From NCBI GenBank assembly GCA_013202445.1, contig JABMRW010000087.1:1-37721 (forward strand): a stretch of 37,721 bases of DNA, written 5' to 3'. Positions 1 through 7,248 of this stretch are shown here, one piece after another. The position numbers and the translations under genes were made by a program. The notes under the pieces were generated by a model. It was not told the origin of the DNA. It ran no database searches and saw only the letters and a program-made list of their open reading frames with translations. The DNA comes from Deltaproteobacteria bacterium. GTDB lineage: Bacteria; Chloroflexota; Dehalococcoidia; Dehalococcoidales; BS750m-G39. The number at the start of each line of letters is the position of its first letter. Position 1 is the first letter of the stretch.

Positions 1-80
1 AAGAAATTGATAGAAGTATCGCTTCTGTCGGGTGGGTCAGGGTGGGAAGTAAAACGCCCTCTAAAAACTAGCTAGTCCCG
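1..80 (+). repeat. G-quadruplex intergenic repeat, forward copy 1
   Basis: A short hairpin (AGAAGT-ATC-GCTTCT, 13-27, with one G-T pair) is followed by GGGTGGGTCAGGGTGGG at 30-46, which has four G3 runs with loops of 1, 3 and 1. A conserved tail AAAACGCCCTCTAAAAAC follows. The same order of parts recurs near 141, 4133, 4981, 9371, 15578, 16541 and 18811. The copy may be cut by the window edge. Confidence 0.75.
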
Positions 81-140
81 CCCCTTCTCCCCCCACCCCC
101 CTTTTTGTATTGCCTCCCCTTCACCCCCGTAAAAAGGAAT

Positions 141-220
141 TAAGAGAGGTCTCACCTCTATTGGGCGGGAGGGTGGGAAGAAGAACAACCGCTAACAGGC
201 GAGGGCTGTAGCCCCACCCC
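141..220 (+). repeat. G-quadruplex intergenic repeat, forward copy 2
   Basis: The perfect hairpin AGAGGT-CTC-ACCTCT (145-159) precedes GGGCGGGAGGGTGGG at 163-177 (four G3 runs, single-base loops). The tail is of the second subtype (GAACAACCGCTAACAGG), shared with the copies near 15578 and 18811. Confidence 0.75.
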
Positions 221-280
221 GCTTGGTTTAGTCCTTTGGTACTCCCCCTATTTAACGGCTTTGTTTCCCCCTCCCTCAAG

Positions 281-310
281 TTAGACCAATCACCATCGGT
301 ATGCTATGAT
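281..310 (+). promoter_or_regulatory. Promoter of the 361 lipoprotein gene
   Basis: TTAGAC (281-286), 18 bases, then TGC-TATGAT (302-310), an extended -10. Transcription would start near 317, giving a leader of about 45 bases that ends in the strong ribosome binding site AGGAGG (349-354). Confidence 0.5.
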
Positions 311-360
311 AGCTATAGATTGAGTTAAAAAATCTAGCTTTAGATATTAGGAGGCGGAAA

Positions 361-1206
361 ATGTCGGCAATAAGAATAATATTAGCCCTGTCCCTGGCGC
401 TGGTGCTGTCCTTTACCCTGGTCGGTTGTAATGACAAAATCCCTCAGGACGAGATAGACCGCATCATCGAAAATGTGCTCAATGCCCAGTTTGATAGCGT
501 CAGGATGGATATGGATATGACGGCGACTGTGGAAGTAATTGGCGGGCCTGAGCCGGGTGAGATTACCATGTTTGGTGACGGCACCGGTGTTATGGACATA
601 ACTAATCAGGAAATGCGGATGACGATGAATATGACCGTAGATATACCGGAGCTGGGTGTCCAGACCATGGTCAGCAAGGTTTACCTGGTTGGAGACTGGA
701 TGTACACCGGCGTCGAGATTGCTGAATTCGGCGAGCAGTGGTTCAAGACGGAGGCGATGCCGGGCATGTGGGAGCAGCAGAGCCAGCTTGACCAGCAGAT
801 AGCCTTCCTGAAGACAGCCGTCGAGGTCAAGTCTCTACCCGACCAGGCGGTAGACGGCACCGACTGCTATGTTTTTGAGATAGTGCCCAGTGTGGAGGCG
901 TTGGGCGAGCTGCTCTCGCAGCAGAGCTCGGCTATGGGGAACATGGACTTCAGCCAGATGAACCTGGCCGACCTTTTTCAGGAAATGAAGGTCAAGGAGT
1001 GGATAGCCAGGGATAACTACCAGGTTTTGAAAACAGAGGTTTACATGCTCATGCAGATGCTCCCCGAAGATGTCGGCGCCACCGGGGCCGATTTTGATAA
1101 GATGCTCATGGGTATGAACATGACCACGAAGCTCTACGACTACAATCAGCCTGTCTCCATAAACCTGCCGGAGGCGGCGCTGAACGCTTCGGAGATGCCT
1201 TATTAG
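361..1206 (+). CDS. Lipoprotein, DUF6612/LolA-like
   Basis: A 281-residue exported protein. The N-terminus is a lipoprotein signal peptide with lipobox L20-V21-G22-C23, so the mature protein should be lipid-anchored at the outer face of the membrane. The body is rich in Met, Asp and beta-strand-like segments (repeated MxMTxxV patterns and aromatic strands such as WMYTGVEI). This resembles the LolA/LppX-like lipoproteins grouped as DUF6612, which form an open beta-barrel sheet that may hold a lipid. The family assignment is by overall look only, and the ligand is unknown. The start is fixed by AGGAGG six bases before ATG. Length is typical for the group. The downstream genes follow in the same direction but there is no evidence of shared function. 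Confidence 0.75.
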   Translation: MSAIRIILALSLALVLSFTLVGCNDKIPQDEIDRIIENVLNAQFDSVRMDMDMTATVEVIGGPEPGEITMFGDGTGVMDITNQEMRMTMNMTVDIPELGVQTMVSKVYLVGDWMYTGVEIAEFGEQWFKTEAMPGMWEQQSQLDQQIAFLKTAVEVKSLPDQAVDGTDCYVFEIVPSVEALGELLSQQSSAMGNMDFSQMNLADLFQEMKVKEWIARDNYQVLKTEVYMLMQMLPEDVGATGADFDKMLMGMNMTTKLYDYNQPVSINLPEAALNASEMPY

Positions 1207-1216
1207 GTAGAAGCTT

Positions 1217-1327
1217 ATGAACCGCACCGGTGGCTTTGTCAACCAGAACCGCTTCCGGTCGAGCAAGACGGTTAAAAAGCTGAACAAGGCGGCGCCGGAG
1301 AAGCGCCGGAAGCAGGAAAAGAAGTGA
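1217..1327 (+). CDS. Small very basic protein (36 aa)
   Basis: An ATG-to-TGA frame of 36 residues lies in the gap between the lipoprotein and the next membrane protein. About 13 of the 36 residues are Lys or Arg, concentrated in the C-terminal half (KKLNKAAPEKRRKQEKK), with several Asn and Gln. The stop overlaps the next gene by four bases (GTGA), the arrangement expected of translationally coupled genes. The ribosome binding site is weak (GGTAG about 8 bases upstream). The high charge would suit nucleic-acid binding, but I recognise no family. It could also be a chance frame in a GC-rich gap. Confidence 0.4.
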   Translation: MNRTGGFVNQNRFRSSKTVKKLNKAAPEKRRKQEKK

Positions 1328-1746
1328 AAACTAAAGTAAGCTGGCCCCTTTTCTGGGCGTTGTTAGGGGTTTTCGTTGTTGTCGTCTGCCTCCTGCTCAT
1401 TCCCGCCTTCGGGGGCTTACTCGGCGGCGCCGTATTTTTAATCCCGTTTGCCGTCTTCTTTCTTCTGGCCGTGGCCCTGTTGGTCTTTACCCTGCGGGAA
1501 AAAATAGCCGGGTTGCTCAAGGTATTCTTCCTGCTGACGGCGGCTTCGGCGGCCGGGGTCTTCGTCTTTATCCTGCTGCATAACGCCCTTTACGGCCTGT
1601 TAATTCACTTCTTCGGCGAAGGCTTCTGGAACGGCGGCGACGAGCCCTTCTTCTTCATCCTGGCGCTCATTGTCTGCCCGCTGGGCTTTCTGACCGGGGT
1701 TATCGGCAGTATCGTCCTTCGCATCAGGGGCGCTGTCTCGCCGTAG
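1324..1746 (+). CDS. Small integral membrane protein
   Basis: A 140-residue protein made almost entirely of hydrophobic segments: about four transmembrane helices, near residues 6-28, 32-54, 62-88 and 105-133. Short charged loops lie between them (for example TLREK near 56-60 and FGEGFWNGGDEP near 97-108). GTG start; its first four bases overlap the stop of the preceding 36-codon frame. No catalytic or transporter motif is visible and I do not recognise the family. The next gene has its own promoter, so this probably ends the first transcription unit. Confidence 0.6.
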   Translation: MKTKVSWPLFWALLGVFVVVVCLLLIPAFGGLLGGAVFLIPFAVFFLLAVALLVFTLREKIAGLLKVFFLLTAASAAGVFVFILLHNALYGLLIHFFGEGFWNGGDEPFFFILALIVCPLGFLTGVIGSIVLRIRGAVSP

Positions 1747-1754
1747 CCCCCGCC

Positions 1755-1784
1755 TTGACACTCGGAAAGGGGCGGTGCTACACT
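1755..1784 (+). promoter_or_regulatory. Promoter of nadK
   Basis: TTGACA (1755-1760), an 18-base spacer, then TACACT (1779-1784). Transcription would begin near 1791. This matters for the start of nadK: an in-frame GTG at 1775 lies between the two promoter boxes and could not be in the transcript, so ATG 1814 is preferred. Confidence 0.6.
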
Positions 1785-1813
1785 TTTCTTGCCCTCAAAG
1801 CGGAATTTTCGTT

Positions 1814-2650
1814 ATGAAGATGAAAAAGGTCGGTATTCTGTACCACCCCATGATTGACACCGCCCGCACCCTGGCCGAGGAGCTTAAAGGTTTTATCGGC
1901 GCCGGGGGGGTATCGGCATGGCTTTGCTCGGCCTGGGAGGGTGAGGAGGCCAGGTCTAAAATCGATGGCACCGATTTAATAATTACCGTCGGCGGCGACG
2001 GCACTATCTTAAGGGCGGCCCAGGCGATAGTCCCCGCCCCCATCCCCATCACCGGCGTCAATCTGGGGCGGCTGGGCTTTATGACCGAGCTCAGCGCTGA
2101 GGAAGCCAGGGATAAGCTCCCCGCCCTGCTTGACGGCAAGGGCTGGCTGGATGAGCGGGCCATGCTTGAAGCCGAGCTTACCGCCGAAAATAAGCCCCCC
2201 CAGACCTTCTATGCCTTAAACGATGTAGTGGTGGCACGGGGGGAGGTGGCGCGGGTGATTTTCGTCGAAGCTCATATTAACGGCGAGCCGGTGACCACCT
2301 ATAAGGCGGACGGCGTGATTGTAGCTACCGCCACCGGCAGCACCGCCTACTCGCTGGCGGCGGGCGGACCTATACTCCACCCCCGGTCCGCCGATTTTCT
2401 GCTGTTGCCCATCTCGCCCCACCTCAGCCCGGCCTACCCGCTGGTGTTACCGGCGTCGTCGGTGGTCAGGCTCAAGGTTGATACTACTCATCAGGCGGTC
2501 TTGAGCGTCGATGGTCATATCATTCTGCCGCTGGCCAGCGGTGACGTTATAACCATAAGGCACAGCGCCAGTATCAGTCGTTTCTTGAGAATTCACTCCG
2601 GGGACTTTTACGGCTCTCTGGAGCAAAAGCTAAAGGGGAAGATAAATTGA
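1814..2650 (+). CDS. nadK: NAD kinase
   Basis: Phosphorylates NAD to NADP with ATP or polyphosphate in the cytoplasm. The 278-residue protein has the family signatures in order: GGDGT at residues 60-64 (nucleotide binding, metal), NLGRLGF at 83-89, ND at 136-137, and TGSTAYSLAAGGP at 174-186. Length is normal. The frame is open to a GTG at 1775, but a TTGACA/TACACT promoter straddles that codon, so ATG 1814 is chosen; ATG 1820 is also possible. There is no clear Shine-Dalgarno sequence. The last four bases (TTGA) overlap the start of the acetyltransferase gene, implying coupled translation with it and the Nudix gene that follows. Confidence 0.95.
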   Translation: MKMKKVGILYHPMIDTARTLAEELKGFIGAGGVSAWLCSAWEGEEARSKIDGTDLIITVGGDGTILRAAQAIVPAPIPITGVNLGRLGFMTELSAEEARDKLPALLDGKGWLDERAMLEAELTAENKPPQTFYALNDVVVARGEVARVIFVEAHINGEPVTTYKADGVIVATATGSTAYSLAAGGPILHPRSADFLLLPISPHLSPAYPLVLPASSVVRLKVDTTHQAVLSVDGHIILPLASGDVITIRHSASISRFLRIHSGDFYGSLEQKLKGKIN

Positions 2651-3141
2651 AGGTAGAAAAAGCCAGAATAAGCGATGTCCCCCAGGTACAGGGGCTGGTT
2701 AACCACTTTGCCGCCAAGGACGAGATGCTGCCCCGCTCGTTGAGCGAGCTCTACGAGAACCTCAGGGACTGTTTCGTTATCAGGGAGGGTGATAAGGTGG
2801 TTGCCTGCGCCTCGCTGCACGTTTTCTGGTCGGACTTGGCCGAGATAAGGTCGTTGGCGGTAGCCGAAGCTAACCAGGATAAAGGCCTGGCTGCCCGGCT
2901 GCTCAAGGCCTGCATGGAGGAAGCAGAGGAGCTGGGCATCGGCACCGTCTTCTGCCTGACCTACCAGCCGCCCATCTTTGAAAAGTTCGGCTTTAACCAG
3001 GTGGAGAAAATGGACCTGCCCAAGAAGGTCTGGACGGAGTGCTACCGCTGCCCCAAGTTCCCCGATTGCGATGAGGTAGCCCTGGTCTATAACCTTAAAC
3101 CGCCGGCGTCGGGCAAGATTGCGGGGGATTGGGTTGGCTGA
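2647..3141 (+). CDS. ArgA-like GNAT N-acetyltransferase
   Basis: A 164-residue single-domain GNAT enzyme. The acetyl-CoA loop is visible as NQDKGLAARLL (around residues 78-88), after the strand LAEIRSLAVAE. The C-terminal part (YQPPIFEKFGF, then DLPKKVWTECYRCPKFPDC) matches the short ArgA-type amino-acid N-acetyltransferases that make N-acetylglutamate, the first step of arginine synthesis. The three Cys in ECYRCPKFPDC are typical of that group. The TTG start overlaps the nadK stop by four bases and has AAAGGGGAAG upstream. Arginine genes are not in the window, so the substrate is inferred from similarity alone; a general GNAT role is the alternative. Confidence 0.8.
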   Translation: MKVEKARISDVPQVQGLVNHFAAKDEMLPRSLSELYENLRDCFVIREGDKVVACASLHVFWSDLAEIRSLAVAEANQDKGLAARLLKACMEEAEELGIGTVFCLTYQPPIFEKFGFNQVEKMDLPKKVWTECYRCPKFPDCDEVALVYNLKPPASGKIAGDWVG

Positions 3142-3670
3142 GGAAAAGACGCTGTCCAGCCGGCGCATCTATGAAGGGCGGGCAGTAAGGCTGCGGGTGG
3201 ACACGGTTGAGCTTTCAGGCGGCCGGCAGACCACGCGTGAGGTCGTCGAACACGAAGACTGCGTGGCCATCGTCGCCGTTGACGATAAGGATAATATCCT
3301 GCTGGTAAAGCAGTTCCGCAAGCCGGTGGAGAAGGCGCTGCTGGAGATACCGGCGGGGGGCATTGACCCCGGCGAGACCCCGGAGGACTGTGTCCGCCGC
3401 GAGATGCGCGAAGAGACCGGCTTTCTCCCCCAGAAAGTAGAAAAACTGGGCGGCTTTTATTCCTCCCCGGGTTTTTGCACCGAGTACCTCTACCTCTATC
3501 TGGCCACCGACCTGGTTCACAGTCCGCTCCAGGCCGAGGATACCGATGGTATCAGTCTGGTTCGCACGCCGCTGGCTCAGATTCCGGAGCTTATCGCTTC
3601 GGGCGCTATTGTGGACGCCAAGAGCATCGCCGGCCTGCTGACTTTCCTTAAAGTACCGCCGGTCAGCTAA
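3134..3670 (+). CDS. Nudix hydrolase, ADP-ribose pyrophosphatase type
   Basis: Hydrolyses nucleoside diphosphate-linked substrates, most likely ADP-ribose, which fits its place after NAD kinase. The full Nudix box is present (G-x5-E-x7-REMREETGF, about residues 77-99), so the Mg-binding Glu residues are intact. It is preceded by EHEDCVAIVAVD and QFRKPVEKALLEIPAG, as in the ADPRase subgroup, and followed by GFYSSPGFCTEYLYLYLA. TTG 3134 is chosen as the start because GCGGGGG precedes it and it overlaps the acetyltransferase stop by eight bases. An upstream TTG at 3119 would add five residues. The 3' end overlaps the convergent HIT gene by eight bases. Confidence 0.9.
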   Translation: MAEEKTLSSRRIYEGRAVRLRVDTVELSGGRQTTREVVEHEDCVAIVAVDDKDNILLVKQFRKPVEKALLEIPAGGIDPGETPEDCVRREMREETGFLPQKVEKLGGFYSSPGFCTEYLYLYLATDLVHSPLQAEDTDGISLVRTPLAQIPELIASGAIVDAKSIAGLLTFLKVPPVS

Positions 3671-4004
3671 GCCTGTCTGAGAGCTTTCGCCCCCCCAGGA
3701 GGTGGAGATGAAGGTGGGGCACCAGTTGCCCGCCTTCGCTACCGCAGTTAATCGCCAGCCGGTAGCCCTTCTCAGCCACCCCCTCATCTTTAGCCAGCTT
3801 ATTGGCCACGGCCACCATGCGCCCCACCAGGGCGGCGTCGCTTTCTTTCATCTGGTCTAAAGAAGGGATGTGCTTTCTGGGGACGATGAGCAGGTGGACG
3901 GGTGCCAGTGGCTTGATATCGCGGAAGGCGATTATTTCTTCATCCTGATACAGGATTTCGGTAGGTATCTCACCGGCTATAATCTTGCAGAAGATACAGT
4001 CCAT
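3663..4004 (-). CDS. HIT family protein (histidine triad nucleotide hydrolase)
   Basis: A 113-residue HinT-like protein that hydrolyses nucleoside phosphoramidates or similar nucleotides. It begins with DCIFCKIIAGEIPTEILYQD, the typical opening with a CxxC pair, and carries the histidine triad as HLHLHLLGGR near the C-terminus (about residues 97-106). LIVPRKHIPSL is also characteristic. Length is normal. The ATG has GGGGAAG just upstream. The gene overlaps the Nudix gene tail-to-tail by eight bases. It follows fumarase beta in the same direction, but a 217-base repeat-filled gap separates them. Confidence 0.93.
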   Translation of the reverse strand: MDCIFCKIIAGEIPTEILYQDEEIIAFRDIKPLAPVHLLIVPRKHIPSLDQMKESDAALVGRMVAVANKLAKDEGVAEKGYRLAINCGSEGGQLVPHLHLHLLGGRKLSDRLS

Positions 4005-4058
4005 TTTTCTTCCCCTCCCCCCGTTTTATATCTTTATCCCCACCCCATTTTATATCTT

Positions 4059-4221
4059 AACCCACCCACCGCCCTTTGCGGTAAAGAGGGGTTACACCCC
4101 TCTTAAACACCCCGTTTTTACCACCCCTCCAAGAAGAAATTGATAGAAGTATCACTTCTGCAGGGTGGGAGGGTGGGAAATAAAACGCACTCTAAAAACC
4201 GGGCTAATCCCCCCTCTTGAG
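4059..4221. repeat. Paired repeat element: C-rich arm, hairpin, G-quadruplex arm
   Basis: Left part: a degenerate inverted copy (CCCACCCACCGCCC near 4063-4076). Then comes the perfect hairpin AAGAGGGGT-TAC-ACCCCTCTT (4084-4104), followed by TAAACACCCC. Right part: forward copy 3 with hairpin AGAAGT-ATC-ACTTCT (4145-4159), GGGTGGGAGGGTGGG (4163-4177) and tail AAAACGCACTCTAAAAACC. The element lies between the end of fumarase beta and the start of the HIT gene. Confidence 0.75.
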
Positions 4222-4770
4222 CTATTTCCCCTTTTTATATTTAGCCTTGCCCTGCTCGAAGAGGTCTTCCCCGTAAATATCGTTGGCGACGATGGCCGGG
4301 AAGTTCTCCACGGTCAGTCTCATTATGGCCTCGGTGCCCAGCTCCTCGTAGGCGATGACCTCCACCCGCTTTATGGTCCTGGCCAGCAGTGCGCCGGCGC
4401 CTCCGGTGGTGACCAGGTAGACGGCTTTGTATTTCCTGATGGCCTCTCTTACCTCCGCTGAACGGTTGCCCTTGCCTATCATGGCTTTAACGCCGGCGGC
4501 GAGGAGCTGCGGGGTATATTTATCCATGCGCTGGCTGGTGGTGGGCCCCGCTGAGCCGATAACCTGCCCGGCTCTGGCCGGGGAAGGCCCCATATAGTAC
4601 AGAGTCTGGCCTTTCAGGTCGAAGGGCAGCTCGTCCCCCCTGTCCAGCGCCTGGATTAGTCTATGGTGGGCGGCGTCCCGGGCGGTGTAGATAACGCCGG
4701 ATATAGTAACCCGCGTGCCGACGGTCAGCTTTTCGATTATTTCTTCTTTAATCGGCGATATAATATTCAT
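4222..4770 (-). CDS. fumB: Fumarate hydratase class I, beta subunit
   Basis: C-terminal (swivel) half of the iron-sulfur class I fumarase, which interconverts fumarate and malate together with the alpha subunit encoded upstream. The 182-residue protein shows the expected motifs: LTVGTRVTISGVIYTARDAAHH near the N-terminus, YMGPSPARAGQVIGSAGPTT (substrate-binding region), and YLVTTGGAGALLA. ATG 4770 is preferred; an in-frame GTG at 4779 would add three residues, and both sit just after a G-rich stretch that could serve as a ribosome binding site. The alpha gene lies 289 bases upstream, an unusually large gap for these partners, filled with repeats. Split fumarases of this kind are usual in anaerobes. 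Confidence 0.92.
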   Translation of the reverse strand: MNIISPIKEEIIEKLTVGTRVTISGVIYTARDAAHHRLIQALDRGDELPFDLKGQTLYYMGPSPARAGQVIGSAGPTTSQRMDKYTPQLLAAGVKAMIGKGNRSAEVREAIRKYKAVYLVTTGGAGALLARTIKRVEVIAYEELGTEAIMRLTVENFPAIVANDIYGEDLFEQGKAKYKKGK

Positions 4771-4819
4771 CAACCCCACCCCCGTTTATATCTTATCCCG
4801 CCCCCACCCCATTTTTAAC

Positions 4820-5059
4820 AGTTCTCTATCTTCCCATACCCACCCGCCCAAAATGGGCTTCGCCCCTCTTAAACTTCCTTTTTTACCCCACCCCACTTTT
4901 AAAATAACTTCTTCTTTCCGCCCTGGCCCACCCTCGTGGGCTGCGCTTCTAAAACTTTCTTTACCACCCCCCCAAAAGTAGAGCGAAGAGAGGTTCTAAC
5001 CTCTATCGGGTGGGAGGGTGGGAAATAAAACATTCTCTAAAAACCAGGTAGTTCCCCCT
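4820..5059. repeat. Repeat cluster inside the fumarase operon gap
   Basis: Contains an inverted copy (CCCATACCCACCCGCCC at 4833-4849, a G-quadruplex motif on the minus strand), a second degenerate inverted copy near 4918-4975, and forward copy 4 with hairpin AGAGGT-TCTA-ACCTCT (4989-5004), GGGTGGGAGGGTGGG (5008-5022) and tail AAAACATTCTCTAAAAACC. The fumarase alpha-to-beta transcript would run through it. Confidence 0.75.
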
Positions 5060-5905
5060 TTATAATATAGCCTCCTTGTGGCGGGCGCTGTGGCACTGCA
5101 AATTGACCGCCACCGGCAGGCTGCCGATATGGGCGGGCATAACTAAAGCGTGCACGGCCAGGGCGGTGGTGCCGCCCCCGTAGCCCATAGGCCCTATTCC
5201 CAGTTCGTTTACCCCGGCTAAAATATCTTTCTCCAGCTTAGCGACCTCCGGGTCGGCATTGGGCTCGGCAACCGTTCGCAGCAGCGCCTTCTTGGCCAGG
5301 AGCATCGCCTTATCGGCGGTGCCCCCCACCCCCACCCCGATAATCAAGGGCGGGCAGGCGTTGCCCCCCGCCTCGTCCACCACTCTCGCCACCAGCTCGA
5401 TGATGCCCTGGCTGCCCTGGTTGGGCAGTAGCATGGCCAGCTGGCTCATGTTCTCGGCGCCGCCCCCCTTGGGCATGACCGTAATCTTTAGTTTATCACC
5501 GGGGACTATTTCGGCGTGGATGACGGCCGGGGTGTTGTCTCTGGTGTTGATTCTTTCGGAGAAGGGCTGTTTGACTATGGCTTTCCTCAGGCAGCCCTCG
5601 TCGTAGCCCTGGCGCACCCCCTCCTCTATGGCGGCGTACAGGTCCCCGCCGCTGATGTGGATATCCTGGCCTATTTCCAGGAAGACGGCGGCGGTGCCGC
5701 AGTCCTGGCAGAGGGCTATACGTTCGTCTTTGGCCACTCCGGCGTTCTCGATAAGCTGGGTCAGTACTTCTTTACCAAGCGGGGACTCTTCGGTCTTTAG
5801 GGCTTTCTTTAGGGCGAAAAGCACGTCTTCCCCCAGCCCGAAGTTGGCTTCCTGGCAGAGGGTGGATATAACTTTAGTTATTTCGGTGGCTTTAATTTCT
5901 TTCAT
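5060..5905 (-). CDS. fumA: Fumarate hydratase class I, alpha subunit
   Basis: N-terminal, iron-sulfur-binding half of class I fumarase. The 281-residue protein has three Cys placed as the 4Fe-4S ligands of the family: C66 (in LCQDCG), C184 (GGNACPPLIIGVGVGG) and C271 (NLQCHSARHKE). It also has the substrate motif MPKGGGAENMS (144-154). The first motif reads CQDCG, where the family usually has CQDTG, a small departure. ATG start; no clear Shine-Dalgarno. Upstream lies a double-hairpin repeat, so an own promoter is possible, but the gene also follows the malate dehydrogenase group in the same direction. Together with the beta subunit it links malate to fumarate in a branched TCA pathway. Confidence 0.93.
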   Translation of the reverse strand: MKEIKATEITKVISTLCQEANFGLGEDVLFALKKALKTEESPLGKEVLTQLIENAGVAKDERIALCQDCGTAAVFLEIGQDIHISGGDLYAAIEEGVRQGYDEGCLRKAIVKQPFSERINTRDNTPAVIHAEIVPGDKLKITVMPKGGGAENMSQLAMLLPNQGSQGIIELVARVVDEAGGNACPPLIIGVGVGGTADKAMLLAKKALLRTVAEPNADPEVAKLEKDILAGVNELGIGPMGYGGGTTALAVHALVMPAHIGSLPVAVNLQCHSARHKEAIL

Positions 5906-5920
5906 TTTATATTTAAGGTG

Positions 5921-6020
5921 ACCCCATCCCCTGTATCCCCTTCCCCTTCACAAGGGGAAGGGGAAGGAAATTATTTAAAGAGGGGCTGCGCTCCTCTCCG
6001 ACTCCCCTTTTAGTATCTCC
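5921..6020. repeat. Double-hairpin repeat, copy 1
   Basis: A perfect 12-bp stem, CCCCTTCCCCTT (5937-5948) with AAGGGGAAGGGG (5952-5963), is followed by an AT-rich spacer and a second hairpin (GAGG...CCTC, about 5979-5997). The same plan recurs at 14921 and 16436. It lies between the lipoprotein and fumarase alpha genes and has no T-run of a normal terminator on either side. Confidence 0.65.
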
Positions 6021-6096
6021 TTCAAAGGAGAGGCGAGATAGCTGGGTGGTTATAACTTTACCTCCACGTTAGGTAAGAGGCAAGTCTTAACATTAA

Positions 6097-7011
6097 CTAG
6101 GGCTGGAAGCGAAAACTATCAAATGGGTCATAAAGAGGGGAAAGGGAATGGTATTCCTCAAAGGCTGTTGGAACGGCTGAACTTACGATTTCATAGACCT
6201 TCCCCTCATACAGGACAAAATAATGTCTATTATCCCATCTCTGCCCACCTGCCAAGCAAGTGTACTCAATTCTCTTTACCGTGTAACCCTTGTCGTGTAT
6301 GTCAGTTGATTCATTTATTTCCACTTCATGAAAGAAGTCCTTAAGCCAAGAAACCTTTGCCAGTACGTACTCATTTAAGTCTGTGTAGTGTTGGTCGTTT
6401 ATCTCGGTGAGGACATTTGACTTAGAATCGGGGCTACATATCAAAACCCCGCTTATGCTTTGGTTAATCACTACCCAAGAAGGAGGATAATCAAAACAGT
6501 AGCTATATTCATTGTTACAATAAGTCTTAAGGGTAATCTCTTCTAATAGCTTTACTGCCTCTTCATTCTGAGCTGTTACCTCTCCAGTTCTTTCATTGAC
6601 CCGCCATTCCCATTCACTTACGGTGACTGACCACAATCCATCTCCACTATACTTTGCTAGTCTCATTAGTGCACCTGTCCAGACTACTGTTTTCAGGGGT
6701 TGCGGCTGTCCTAGTACTGGCTCGTCAAGTTCCATCTCAACCAATTCGCCTAGGTCGTCTTTCTCTATCGCCTTCTCATTAGCCTCCAGAACAGCGTTTC
6801 TGAACCCCCAGCCTATGATAATCTTCTCCCCTTCAGCATAAACACCTTGCAGTTGCTCAGCTTTAGCTATTAAATAATCGTATGTCATCTGAATAACTTG
6901 CTTCTCAGTAAGTGCTCCATGCTCTCTACAACTAGATATCAACAATGAAGCCAGCACCAAAATCAGCAGAATCAATATTAAGTATCGTTTCATTGTATGC
7001 CTCTCGCCCAT
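6097..7011 (-). CDS. Hypothetical lipoprotein
   Basis: A 304-residue exported protein with a long hydrophobic signal (MKRYLILILLILVLASLL) and lipobox ISSC (Cys28). The mature part has no motif I recognise; YCFDYPPSWVV and the strand-rich C-terminus resemble PsbP-like or DUF-type lipoproteins in which a membrane-anchored beta domain follows a mixed N-terminal region. The ATG at 7011 comes one base after the stop of the preceding gene, with GAGAGGAT upstream; ATG 6993 also has a usable site (GAGAGG). The coding sequence is clearly less GC-rich than its neighbours, as is the small gene before it, which suggests later acquisition of the pair within the TCA gene run. Confidence 0.7.
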   Translation of the reverse strand: MGERHTMKRYLILILLILVLASLLISSCREHGALTEKQVIQMTYDYLIAKAEQLQGVYAEGEKIIIGWGFRNAVLEANEKAIEKDDLGELVEMELDEPVLGQPQPLKTVVWTGALMRLAKYSGDGLWSVTVSEWEWRVNERTGEVTAQNEEAVKLLEEITLKTYCNNEYSYCFDYPPSWVVINQSISGVLICSPDSKSNVLTEINDQHYTDLNEYVLAKVSWLKDFFHEVEINESTDIHDKGYTVKRIEYTCLAGGQRWDNRHYFVLYEGKVYEIVSSAVPTAFEEYHSLSPLYDPFDSFRFQP

Positions 7012-7012
7012 C

Positions 7013-7246
7013 CTATCCTCTCAAGGAATAGAAACCCCTTGATACATGGAGAAGCTCTCCACGCTTGCACAGCCTACCCATGATACTTCTGATGTAATGG
7101 TGATACATAGGTTGATGTCCCCACTCAGTCAAGTTCTTTTCAGTCAAAGGCTTGAAGTTGGGAATCTGCGCGTATATATCTTGCAAGCTTGCTTGCCCAC
7201 CCAGCGACTCTATGGTTTCAAGAATTGCTGCTCTCCAAGTTTGCAT
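7013..7246 (-). CDS. Small winged-helix protein
   Basis: A 77-residue protein with the pattern of a winged-helix domain: a first helix TWRAAILETIESLGG, a short ASLQDIYAQIPNF helix-turn, a third helix YHHYIRSIMGRLCKRGEL and a wing LLHVSRGFYSLRG. The ending is typical of the Mrr N-terminal-type or restriction-associated winged helix. The start is two bases after the malate dehydrogenase stop and the end is one base before the lipoprotein start, so it is probably co-transcribed with both. Role unknown: a local regulator or a remnant of a larger protein. Base composition is AT-richer than mdh. Confidence 0.6.
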   Translation of the reverse strand: MQTWRAAILETIESLGGQASLQDIYAQIPNFKPLTEKNLTEWGHQPMYHHYIRSIMGRLCKRGELLHVSRGFYSLRG

Positions 7247-7248
7247 AA

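Larger units (their letters stand above)
1..360. other. Gene-free stretch with two repeat copies and a promoter
   Basis: No coding sequence is seen. The stretch holds two forward copies of the G-rich repeat family (near 1-80 and 141-220), a C-rich tract between them (about 76-130), and the promoter of the following lipoprotein at 281-310. Confidence 0.6.

Noticed and set aside
1775..1813. Longer NAD kinase starting at GTG 1775
   Set aside because: The codon sits between the -35 and -10 boxes of the likely promoter, and the extra residues do not resemble NAD kinase N-termini.
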